Origin: a virus
Virus record (IMG/VR): IMGVR_UViG_3300036835_000566
Span: 1-41,720 of that record
Length of the DNA: 41,720 nucleotides
Strand: one strand, 5' to 3'
The position numbers and the translations under genes were made by a program. The notes below the pieces were generated by a model. The model had not been told where the DNA came from. It searched no databases and worked only from the letters and a program-made list of their open reading frames with translations. This document shows, one piece after another, positions 16,337 through 22,778 of this stretch (position 1 is the stretch's first letter; each line of letters opens with the position of its first letter).

Positions 16337-17020
16337 TCAACCCTGCGAGATCTCCTGCGAGCGCTTAACCGCCGCCGCTAGGACGTCGCCGAGCCGGACC
16401 GGGTCGCCGCCCGGGCGGGGCGTCGGGACGGCGCGCGCGGGACCGCGGCGCATGTGGTGCGCGCTCCGGCCGAGCTCCGGGTCCGGGTCCCGCGCGCGCG
16501 TGCGGCCCTCGACTCCAGTCGCGCGCGCGCGCGCGTCCGGATCCGGATCTTTTTCTTCTACAGGGGAAGGGGAAGGGGATGCGACGTTGGTGACGCCGTC
16601 ACTGACGGCGTCACATCCTGTAAGCCTGCGATGTTTCTGCATTCTACTTCGCGTCGCGGCCCGGCGCTCGAAGACGTCCGCCCGGGACGGGTTGTATTTC
16701 AGGTAGTCGTGAATCTCCCAGTCGTCGCCCCGGTCGTGCCAGAGCCCGATCGCCGCGAGATGGTCGGCGATCGCCTCGGGATCGGGCCGGACGAGCTCGG
16801 CGAGCGCTCCGCGCCGCGGGACGCCGGCGTCGTTCCCGGGCGCGACCGTTACGCCGCTCAGGTTCAGCAGGAGCGCGACCTTCGCCTTCGGGAGCCGGCC
16901 GTCGGTCAGGTTCCGCGCGCACCAAGAGATCGCCGCCGTATGTAGGACGAGCCCGAGCACGCCGGCGCGTCCGATCTTCCCGTTGTCGAGGATCGCGTCG
17001 TCAATCGCGGCCCACGCCAT
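16337..17020 (-). CDS. Winged-helix phage replication (replisome organiser-like) protein
   Basis: This 227-residue protein opens MAWAAIDDAILDNGKIGRAG, typical of phage proteins with a DnaD/replisome-organiser-like winged helix: small beginning domain, HTAAISWCARNLTDGRLPK, then GLWHDRGDDWEIHDYLKYNPSR (about 92-112). The C-terminal half is charged and Pro rich and probably disordered. Such proteins load the host helicase at the phage origin. It overlaps the upstream gene by 20 bases. No origin was identified inside it, although the 21-bp repeats about 1.1 kb downstream are a candidate. The assignment rests on the N-terminal pattern. Confidence 0.6.
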   Translation of the reverse strand: MAWAAIDDAILDNGKIGRAGVLGLVLHTAAISWCARNLTDGRLPKAKVALLLNLSGVTVAPGNDAGVPRRGALAELVRPDPEAIADHLAAIGLWHDRGDDWEIHDYLKYNPSRADVFERRAATRSRMQKHRRLTGCDAVSDGVTNVASPSPSPVEEKDPDPDARARATGVEGRTRARDPDPELGRSAHHMRRGPARAVPTPRPGGDPVRLGDVLAAAVKRSQEISQG

Positions 17021-17885
17021 CGCCGGACTCTCCCTTCGGGACTTTACGAACCGGTCGGCGACGCAGGACGACGCCGGGACCGGAGGGACGCGTTCGGGTC
17101 TCTCGATCGCAGTAGGCGAGAATCGCCTGGCCTGCCGGCGACGCCGCGGCTACAAGCTCAGGGCCGCCGGGATAGAGCGCGGTCGGCGCTAGATACTCCG
17201 TCGTCCCGCAGAGATAGAGCCACGGACCGTTCAGAAGAAGCAGCCAGTACGGCCGAAGCACGAGATGGTCGCGTGCGTGGCGGACCGGCGCCATCGCGAT
17301 CGGCCCGCGGCATCCGTTCTCAACGTAGCGACGAACGCGAGCCGCATCCGCCCACCCGAACGCGAAGAGCAGCATAAAGCGGCGCGCCGACGCGAAGGTC
17401 GCCGCTGCTGCCGCGAGATCGAGCGCGCCCTCGTTCGGGCTAGAACCGCAGGCGTCGCTGATCGCGAGCCCCCAGACCCGATCGGGTAGCCCGAACGACC
17501 GGACGCGAGTAACGAGCCGCCCAAGCGTCCGCTTGTTATCCTCGGCGATGATCGCGATCCGCTGGTGTGCGAGCAGCCCGCCCGGCGCGCGGAGATGTTC
17601 CCGGAGCCGAGCGGCCCGGGCGTAGTGCTTCTCGACGATCGTCAGATCGTACGGAAACGTCTTCGCGACGCCGTGGACGAGAAAGTCGCGCAGTAGCGTC
17701 GCGGTACTCCGTCCCTCTGCGTATGACGCCTCGCCGCCGTTGAAGTCGTAGGCGACGAAGGGCGGCCCGGTCGGGGTGAGCTCCCGCGCCGCCCGGGCGA
17801 TCCACGCCCGGCAACACTTCGAGAAGAACGCGTGCTTCTCGCGCGAGTACCGACTATGTCCGCCCCCCGGCGCGCGACGGCCCAT
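17001..17885 (-). CDS. TcmP-like (three-Cys-motif partner) methyltransferase-fold protein
   Basis: This 294-residue protein follows the DUF5131 gene by four bases. Elements resemble the TcmP family: KHAFFSKCCRAWI (residues 18-29) for the usual KH..L..Y...W, YDFNGGEASY (46-55) at the cofactor loop, YDLTIVEKHY (79-88) at the second acidic strand, and AISDACGSSPNEG (141-153) at the DPxG position. The canonical GPG and DPYG residues are changed, so activity is uncertain. TcmP proteins occur next to Gp37/Gp68-type (DUF5131) proteins in phages and mobile elements. Function unknown; a nucleic-acid modification role is inferred. Confidence 0.5.
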   Translation of the reverse strand: MGRRAPGGGHSRYSREKHAFFSKCCRAWIARAARELTPTGPPFVAYDFNGGEASYAEGRSTATLLRDFLVHGVAKTFPYDLTIVEKHYARAARLREHLRAPGGLLAHQRIAIIAEDNKRTLGRLVTRVRSFGLPDRVWGLAISDACGSSPNEGALDLAAAAATFASARRFMLLFAFGWADAARVRRYVENGCRGPIAMAPVRHARDHLVLRPYWLLLLNGPWLYLCGTTEYLAPTALYPGGPELVAAASPAGQAILAYCDRETRTRPSGPGVVLRRRPVRKVPKGESGDGVGRD

Positions 17886-17889
17886 CGGC

Positions 17890-19245
17890 CTAGAGACCCT
17901 TCAGATAGCGGAAGCTCTCCGCGACCCGGGGCTCGGTGGGGCGCCGGCCCCAGGGAAATTCTCGGAGCCGCATCGTCTCGGGGAGTCGAAGATTCGTCTT
18001 GCAGTAGACGGCGAGTCCGGCCGCGCTCGCGTCGGTAACGAGCTGCGCGAAGGGCCGGAGCGGCGGCACGTACGCCGGAGTCTGCGCGCTCGGACTCGCG
18101 CCGCCGATTACGACCCACTGAAAGAGATCGAGCTGCTCGAACTGGAGCGCCTGGAGAAGCGGCTCGACCGAGAGCCACTTCGTCCCGCACCGGATCTTCG
18201 CAAACGCCTTCTCCGCGTTCGCGACCCGGGCCTGCGCGTCGACCGTCGTTCCCATCCACCAGTTCTTCGGGAACTCGAACTCGGCCGCGCGCTGCGGGAA
18301 CTTCGTAAGAACGAGAAACGTCCACTGCGAGTTGCGCCGCGCCATCTCGATCGTTGCGTCGATCCACTCGGCGGGGACCCACTGGCCGAAGAGATCCGAC
18401 ATTGAGTTAGCGAAGATGTGCCGATAGGCGCGATCGCCGGCCGCTTCGGGTGGGAGCGGCTCGTGCGCCGGCGCGCCGAGTCGGCTCGGGTAGAACGTCG
18501 GCGCGAAGCCCTGCGGGTAGATCCGCTCGGCGATATCGCGCGCGTAGCAGTAGGGGCAGTTGTGGAGACACCCCGTAACTGTATTAAGCGAGCGCCGCGC
18601 CCACTCGATCGCGTCCGTCGGTTGCTCGTTTAGTTTCTCGGCGCAGTCGAAGCCGGCCGCGATAATCTGGCGTCGCGTCGCCGGATCGAGCGCTGTCCAT
18701 TCCGCGACCGAATAGGCGCGCTCGGCCGGACGGGTCTCGCCGCGCGTCGGGCGGAGACGCAGCGGCTGACCCTTCTTTCTCGATGGACGATAGCGCCGAA
18801 CGGCGGCGCGAGCGAGCACGAGTAGCGGGCGGCGGGCGAGCGCCTCGATGCTATCGGCGGTCTCTAGCGCATCGAGAACGTCGTCGCGAGCGGCGGCGAG
18901 TAGGCGGAACCAGCGCCGCTCGTCGCGGGAGATACTTTCGACCGCGGTCGAAAGTTTCTTACCGCGGCCTCCACCTTCGCCCTGACGGCGCGGCCCGAGC
19001 AGCTCGCCCCAGCGCAGCTCGAGGTACCGCTGCGCTTTTACTAGTTCGAGCGTATCGCGCTCTAGACCCTCCCACTTCTTCTGGAGCTCTTCGAGCTTCT
19101 TCTGGCCGAGCCGGAAGTCGGAAGTAGTCCGGTCGCCGTTCGTCGGAAACCAGTAATCGACGAGCGGGCGCCAACCTCCCGGTGGTAAATCCGGGAGACC
19201 GACACCGCGCCGGAGCGCCGGTAGCGTCGCGGACGCGGTCGTCAT
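17890..19245 (-). CDS. DUF5131 (Gp37/Gp68 family) radical-SAM-like protein with extra N-terminal domain
   Basis: This 451-residue protein starts at ATG 19245 with GAAGGAG upstream and an ATGA overlap. Residues 1-170 form a helical domain (LELVKAQRYLELRWGELL, then ISRDERRWFRLLAAARD) resembling the domain attached to phage and plasmid modification proteins. The second part is DUF5131: NTVTGCLHNCPYCYARDIAE supplies a CxxxCxxC cluster-binding motif as in radical SAM enzymes, followed by FANSMSDLFGQWVP, FLVLTKFP, WWMGTTVD, KWLSVEPLL and WVVIGGASP. Substrate and product are unknown. It partners the TcmP-like gene. A fusion of this N-terminal domain to DUF5131 is notable. Confidence 0.8.
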   Translation of the reverse strand: MTTASATLPALRRGVGLPDLPPGGWRPLVDYWFPTNGDRTTSDFRLGQKKLEELQKKWEGLERDTLELVKAQRYLELRWGELLGPRRQGEGGGRGKKLSTAVESISRDERRWFRLLAAARDDVLDALETADSIEALARRPLLVLARAAVRRYRPSRKKGQPLRLRPTRGETRPAERAYSVAEWTALDPATRRQIIAAGFDCAEKLNEQPTDAIEWARRSLNTVTGCLHNCPYCYARDIAERIYPQGFAPTFYPSRLGAPAHEPLPPEAAGDRAYRHIFANSMSDLFGQWVPAEWIDATIEMARRNSQWTFLVLTKFPQRAAEFEFPKNWWMGTTVDAQARVANAEKAFAKIRCGTKWLSVEPLLQALQFEQLDLFQWVVIGGASPSAQTPAYVPPLRPFAQLVTDASAAGLAVYCKTNLRLPETMRLREFPWGRRPTEPRVAESFRYLKGL

Positions 19246-19454
19246 CGCTTCTTCTCCTTCTGGGCCGCACACGTTAGGTCGTGACTGATCCAGACCGACG
19301 GGCCGCGCTCGACGCGCGGCGGACGTCCCGGGTCGCTCATCCCGGCCGCCTCGACGCGATAGCTGTAGACCTGTTCGAGCGGGATGTCGGCGCCCGCCGG
19401 CGAGACCGCCCAGGTGATCGGCCGCCCGCAGCCCTGACAGGTCGCGCCGCTCAT
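19242..19454 (-). CDS. Small zinc-binding hypothetical protein
   Basis: This 70-residue protein starts at ATG 19454 (MSGATCQGCGRPITWAVSPA), with ATGA overlaps to the lipoprotein gene upstream and the DUF5131 gene downstream. CxxC near the start and a lone His/Cys near the end (SHDLTCAAQ) form a likely zinc site. An extra in-frame ATG exists at 19490, but the coupled start fits better. No specific family is recognised. Confidence 0.6.
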   Translation of the reverse strand: MSGATCQGCGRPITWAVSPAGADIPLEQVYSYRVEAAGMSDPGRPPRVERGPSVWISHDLTCAAQKEKKR

Positions 19455-19627
19455 GACGCTTTCTTCGCCGTCTCGCAAAAGGCGAGACACTCGCGAGAAC
19501 AGTACTCCGTAGCCTGACTCGCGCTAAACCATGGCGCCGGACCACACTGGCAGGTGCAGTGACTACAGCCAGGTAGGACGAGCAGTACGGCGAGCCCGAT
19601 AAGAACAGACCAGACGGGAGCGCTCAT
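19451..19627 (-). CDS. Small Cys-rich lipoprotein
   Basis: This 58-residue protein starts at ATG 19627 and overlaps both neighbours by four bases. A signal peptide (VWSVLIGLAVLLV) leads to a lipobox-like LPGC with the modified Cys at position 21. Six more Cys follow in the pattern CxxCxCxC and CxxxCxxxC (positions 24, 26, 28, 43, 47 and 51). It is expected to be anchored to a membrane with a disulfide- or metal-rich head. It does not resemble Rz1 spanins (not Pro rich, and distant from the lysis genes). A role in changing the host envelope is possible. Unrecognised family. Confidence 0.6.
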   Translation of the reverse strand: MSAPVWSVLIGLAVLLVLPGCSHCTCQCGPAPWFSASQATEYCSRECLAFCETAKKAS

Positions 19628-19860
19628 ACTCGCGGCGGAATCCGGTGCGGGTCGACGCCGGCGACGCCGAGATCGCCGAGCACCCGGGCGGACGCGACGA
19701 GCGTCTCGTGGAGACTGGCGGCGGCGTCGGCGTACAGCTCCGCCCGCGTGAGCTGGCTCCGGCGGGCGGCCCGGCGCGTCTCCCGGTTGAGCCGCCGGGC
19801 GAGCCCGCAGGCGGCGTCGAACAGCTCGCGGAGCGCCCGCTCGTCGGCCGGGGGGATCAC
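19624..19860 (-). CDS. Hypothetical helical protein
   Basis: This 78-residue protein begins at GTG 19860, coupled to QueC by a GTGA overlap and to the lipoprotein gene by ATGA. It is almost all helix (ERALRELFDAACGLARRLNR, then RAELYADAAASLHETLVAS). No family is recognised. Its position in the QueC/DpdA block suggests it belongs to the same transcript, not necessarily the same pathway. Confidence 0.55.
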   Translation of the reverse strand: MIPPADERALRELFDAACGLARRLNRETRRAARRSQLTRAELYADAAASLHETLVASARVLGDLGVAGVDPHRIPPRV

Positions 19861-20492
19861 CGGAGCGCCTCCGCCCGCAGGACGCAGGCGTCGCAGCGGC
19901 CGCAGGCGCCGAGCCGGGTCGGCGCGTAGCACGACCACGTCGCGGCGAAGTCGACCGCGAGCGACCGCCCGAGCGCGACGACCTGCTGCTTCGAGAGCGC
20001 GACCAGTGGCGCGGTCACGCCGGTCGGCTGATCGGGGAGCGCCGTCCCGGCGACGGCGTCCATCGCGGCGACGAAGAGCACCCGGCAGTCCGGGTAGCCG
20101 CGCGCGTCGGTCGCGGTCGCCCCGAAGACGACGGTCGCGCCGCCGAGAATCCCGGCGAGCGCGATCCCGTGGGCGAGAAAGACGGCGTTGCGGCCCGGGA
20201 CGAACGAGCGCGGGATCCCGCCGTCGCGGATCGCCGTCGGGCTCCGGTCGAGCGGCAGGCCATCGGCGCCGCAGAGCGGGACCTGCTTCCAGAGCGCCGG
20301 GTCGACGACGACGCAGTGGAGCTCGACGCCGCCGGTCCGGCAGATCGAGCGGGCCGCGTCGAGCTCGTAGGGCAGCGCCCGCTGCCCGTAGCTCACGTGG
20401 AGCCCGACGACGCGGTCGTACGTCCAGCAGGCGAGCGCGAGCGCGACCGTCGAATCGATCCCGCCGGAGACGAGGACGACCGCCCTAGACAT
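19857..20492 (-). CDS. queC: 7-cyano-7-deazaguanine synthase (QueC)
   Basis: This 211-residue protein carries the PP-loop LVSGGIDST (residues 7-15), FVPGRN (97-102), ATDARGYPDCR (127-137), and the zinc site TWSCY...GACGRCDAC with Cys 188, 197, 200 and 203. QueC converts 7-carboxy-7-deazaguanine to preQ0 using ATP and ammonia. FolE, QueD and QueE homologues are not seen here and would have to come from the host. It overlaps the DpdA-like gene by eight bases, so the two are coupled. In phages this combination indicates DNA containing 7-deazaguanine bases that resist restriction. Confidence 0.92.
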   Translation of the reverse strand: MSRAVVLVSGGIDSTVALALACWTYDRVVGLHVSYGQRALPYELDAARSICRTGGVELHCVVVDPALWKQVPLCGADGLPLDRSPTAIRDGGIPRSFVPGRNAVFLAHGIALAGILGGATVVFGATATDARGYPDCRVLFVAAMDAVAGTALPDQPTGVTAPLVALSKQQVVALGRSLAVDFAATWSCYAPTRLGACGRCDACVLRAEALR

Positions 20493-21096
20493 AGAGCGGG
20501 AATCCCGTCTGGCGCCGCGCCTGGTCGAGCTTCGGGAGCGTTACGGCGTACCGGGTGACGCTCGTCCCGTCGAAGGAGTGGATACCCGACGCCGCGCACC
20601 GGGCGATCCGCCGGACGCTGTTGACGCGACCGACATGGATATAGCACCCGACCCGGGCCGCGAGTGCGCCCCAGTCGCCGAGCGACCGGAGCTTCCACGG
20701 CGTCGTCCCGCCGACGAACAGGCCGACGTTCGCGCCGAGCATCGGCGAGACGTCCGCTTCGACGACGCCGTCCTGGACTGGCAGCAAGAGAAGACGGGTC
20801 TGCCCGAGCAGAAACGGGAGCCACGTCAGCGACCGTTTGAGCGACCGTCGGCCGTCGCCGACGATATCGGGCAGCACGACGAAGTCCGCGCCGGCGCCGA
20901 GCGTCTGGACTGCCCGCAGGAAGGCGTCGGCGTCCCACGGTTCTTGGCGGCAGAACGCGCTCCAGGCGCCGTTGTCGAGCGCGTATCGCATCCCCTCCGT
21001 TTGGAGCCGCGCGGGCGTCACCATGAGCCGCCAGCCCGCGTCGCGGAGCGCCGCCAGGTTCCGTCGCGTCCCGGTCCGGCTCGCATACGGAGTCAC
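20485..21096 (-). CDS. dpdA: DpdA-like DNA 7-deazaguanine transglycosylase
   Basis: This 203-residue protein starts at GTG 21096, overlapping the RuvC-like gene as GTGA. It has the recurring phage DpdA motifs: YASRTGTRRNL (4-14), YALDNGAWSAF (38-48), DFVVLPDIVGDG (71-82), LLLLPVQDG (102-110), LFVGGTTPWKL (126-136), IHVGRVNSVRR (153-163) and HSFDGTSVTRY (173-183). These belong to the tRNA-guanine transglycosylase superfamily. Phage members exchange guanine in DNA for a 7-deazaguanine. With QueC alone encoded here, deoxy-preQ0 is the predicted base; other 7-deazaguanines would need further enzymes. The Asp nucleophile was not assigned with certainty. Confidence 0.8.
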   Translation of the reverse strand: MTPYASRTGTRRNLAALRDAGWRLMVTPARLQTEGMRYALDNGAWSAFCRQEPWDADAFLRAVQTLGAGADFVVLPDIVGDGRRSLKRSLTWLPFLLGQTRLLLLPVQDGVVEADVSPMLGANVGLFVGGTTPWKLRSLGDWGALAARVGCYIHVGRVNSVRRIARCAASGIHSFDGTSVTRYAVTLPKLDQARRQTGFPLYV

Positions 21097-21656
21097 GCCG
21101 CCGGCTCCGCGCCGAACCGGGCCGCCGCCGTCCGGGCGAGATACGCCGCGAGCAGGAGCGCCTCCGCCGGGCCCTCGTCGACGGCGCGGAGCGGGCCGAC
21201 GCTCGGGCAGACTTCCGACGCTCGGAGCCGGCTCGCGGCCTTCGACGCGCCGAGCAGCCCGTACGCGCGCTTCCAGACCTGCGGCGGGATGATCCGGTAG
21301 GGGACGCCCGTCGCGACCGCGAGCGCGAGCCAGAGCCCCGAGCCGAGCCCCGTCCGGTACGTCGACGCGACGCCCTGGCGCGGGCGCGCGCCGCCCGCTT
21401 CGATCGCGAGCTCGACGACGAGCGGCGGTGCCTCGGCGATCGTGAGCTCCCGGAGCAGCGACCACATCGCTCGGACGTCGTACTCGAGGCGCGAGCGCTT
21501 CCCGCGGCGGACCCGGACGACCGGGGTCCGGAAGAGCGTCGTCCCGACCGGCTCGCGGTTCGTCCCGAGATCGAGCACGGCGAGCCCGCCGGCGAGTCCC
21601 GGGTCGATCCCGACCCAGCGCGTGACCGGGACGACGGCGGCGGCGTAGTTTCTCAT
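21093..21656 (-). CDS. RuvC-like Holliday junction resolvase
   Basis: This 187-residue protein starts at ATG 21656. It has the RuvC signature: WVGIDPGLAGGLAVLD with Asp 18, VVELAIEAGGARPRQGV with Glu 82/86, then GVPYRIIPPQVWKR, and a final acidic pair VDEGPAEALLLAAY (Asp 160, Glu 165), all in order. The family cuts branched DNA, which phages need before packaging replicated genomes. It is coupled by four-base overlaps to the DpdA-like gene downstream and to the small zinc protein gene upstream. Confidence 0.8.
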   Translation of the reverse strand: MRNYAAAVVPVTRWVGIDPGLAGGLAVLDLGTNREPVGTTLFRTPVVRVRRGKRSRLEYDVRAMWSLLRELTIAEAPPLVVELAIEAGGARPRQGVASTYRTGLGSGLWLALAVATGVPYRIIPPQVWKRAYGLLGASKAASRLRASEVCPSVGPLRAVDEGPAEALLLAAYLARTAAARFGAEPAA

Positions 21657-21829
21657 GCGCCGCGCTCGGCGAGGACGTCGTCCGCCTGTCGGCAGATCGA
21701 ACAGCGGCCATCGACCGAGACGCGCCCGCGGGTCGTCGGCCGGCAGTCGCGATGGTCGCGGGAGAGACGATAGAGCGTTACGATCTCCCGGAGCCGCGCG
21801 ATGTGCGCCATCAGGCGTGCGGATGCCAT
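21653..21829 (-). CDS. Small zinc-binding hypothetical protein
   Basis: This 58-residue protein starts at ATG 21829 (MASARLMAHIARLREIVTLY), overlapping the preceding gene by 19 bases and the next by four. It has a His/Cys pair and CSIC (RDHRDCRPTTRG, DGRCSICRQADD), a probable zinc finger. Unknown function. Confidence 0.6.
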   Translation of the reverse strand: MASARLMAHIARLREIVTLYRLSRDHRDCRPTTRGRVSVDGRCSICRQADDVLAERGA

Positions 21830-22002
21830 CGCTTGTCCCGCGGGCGCTTCTTCGTCGGCGCGTCGAACCCGGGGAGCTCCTGCCCGCAGCGCTCGCAGCG
21901 GGCCGAGCCGCCCGCCCGGTACACGATCCGGTCCGCCGGATGCCGGCACGGCCGCCCGCTCCCCGCCGATCGCGCCTGCCCGACACTCCGCCGTCGCCCC
22001 AT
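21811..22002 (-). CDS. Small zinc-ribbon protein
   Basis: This 63-residue basic protein (ATG 22002) has a zinc site built from CRHPAD and RCERCGQELPG, the CxH / CxxC arrangement seen in many tiny phage proteins. It overlaps the next gene by 19 bases. Function unknown. Confidence 0.65.
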   Translation of the reverse strand: MGRRRSVGQARSAGSGRPCRHPADRIVYRAGGSARCERCGQELPGFDAPTKKRPRDKRWHPHA

Positions 22003-22005
22003 CGT

Positions 22006-22209
22006 TCAGGGCTCCACGTCCGGCGGTTCGCCGTCCGGCGGTTCATCGTCGGACGTGACGAGATCCCTGTCGTCGTAGCCGAGCAGGACCGTCACGGCAC
22101 GGAGCACGCGCCATGCGTCCTCGCGACTCAGTCCGTCGAGCGCCGCGACCACCTCTAGGAGCGCCCGCTCCCGTCGCCGCGGCTGGCGCTCCGATCCGAC
22201 TGTCTTCAT
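22006..22209 (-). CDS. Small helical hypothetical protein, first gene of the leftward block
   Basis: This 67-residue protein starts at ATG 22209 with AGGGG upstream. Residues 17-45 form an amphipathic helix (LLEVVAALDGLSREDAWRVL), a pattern common in small phage proteins of unknown role. The C-terminus is acidic and Pro rich. It is the first gene after the attachment region in the long leftward transcript. No promoter could be assigned in the 570 bases upstream. Confidence 0.6.
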   Translation of the reverse strand: MKTVGSERQPRRRERALLEVVAALDGLSREDAWRVLRAVTVLLGYDDRDLVTSDDEPPDGEPPDVEP

Positions 22210-22522
22210 TGCCCCTATCGCCCCATCGCCCGCCCCCCTCCCCCGGGGGCTCCCGCACGCCTACGCGTCGCCGAACGGGACGGCGGCCGGCTGCCCGCCG
22301 CGCTCCGTCGCGCTGCCCGTCCGTCCCGACCGCCGTCCCGTCCCCGCAGGCGTCGCCGCCACCGGCTCGGGGAGCCGGATCGGGCCGCCGACCGCCGGCG
22401 ACTCGCCGCTCCCGGACGCCTGCGGGCGCCGGACGACCGGCCGACCCGCTCCTTCTCCGGTAGCGGGTCGGGACGCGCGCCCGGGTAACCCGCTACTTCC
22501 GTGGTAAGCGCGCTTACCAATG

Positions 22523-22532
22523 ACTAACCAAA
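22523..22532 (+). repeat. Arm-type motif copy 1 (ACTAACCAAA)
   Basis: ACTAACCAAA at 22523-22532 matches copies at 22731-22740 and 22741-22750 on the other side of the tRNA-like core. Placement on both sides of the core suggests integrase arm sites or excisionase sites. Confidence 0.45.
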
Positions 22533-22632
22533 CCCCGGACAACCGGGCGTAACGAGCAGGGACGAGCCGCGCCGGGATCGTCGGGATTGCGCGGACTTCG
22601 CCCCGATCGGTCCGTAGCCGATGCGCTACCTC

Positions 22633-22679
22633 GCTACCTTTTAAGTAGCGGGTCCCGGGTTCGAATCCCGGACGGCTCA
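22633..22679 (+). other. tRNA-Lys(UUU) 3' half, probable attP core
   Basis: The plus strand holds an anticodon stem of five pairs (GCTAC/GTAGC at 22633-22637 and 22645-22649), a seven-base loop CTTTTAA with anticodon UUU, a five-base variable loop, a perfect T arm (CCGGG TTCGAAT CCCGG, 22655-22671) and the acceptor 3' strand with discriminator A at 22679. A matching 5' half (acceptor strand and D arm) is not convincing. It lies just 99 bases from the integrase stop codon, as expected for integration into the 3' end of a host tRNA gene. Confidence 0.75.
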
Positions 22680-22730
22680 TTCGGAAAATCAGCACGTTAG
22701 GTGGTCTCCGGCTAGCAAAATACGCCCTGA

Positions 22731-22750
22731 GCTAACCAAAACTAACCAGA
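22731..22750 (+). repeat. Tandem arm-type motifs (GCTAACCAAA, ACTAACCAGA)
   Basis: Two adjacent 10-base copies, with a further inverted copy (CTTGGTTAGC) at 22785-22794 inside the integrase 3' end. Such clustered 10-base repeats next to an attachment core are typical of lambda-type integrase arm sites. Function inferred. Confidence 0.5.
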
Positions 22751-22778
22751 TTTTGCGTATCGTTTTCGAACATACCCG

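Larger units (their letters stand above)
22210..22778. other. Phage attachment region without genes
   Basis: About 570 bases between the integrase stop and the next leftward gene. It contains the tRNA-Lys 3' half, repeats of the CTAACCA type and several copies of ACCCGCTACT in both orientations. Its 22240-22249 segment is the palindrome CCCCCGGGGG. Frames crossing it read tRNA sequence or low-complexity residues, so none is called. This layout fits attP and its integrase arm sites. Confidence 0.7.

Noticed and set aside
22598-22679. A complete tRNA-Lys gene
   Set aside because: Only the 3' half folds well. The presumed acceptor 5' strand (GGTCCGT) has a mismatch and a wobble, and the D arm lacks the usual GG and loop length, so this is more likely an attP identity block.
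22261-22695. Minus-strand frame in the attachment region
   Set aside because: Its first residues are the translation of the tRNA 3' half (SRPGFEPGTRY), a common artefact. The remainder is low complexity.
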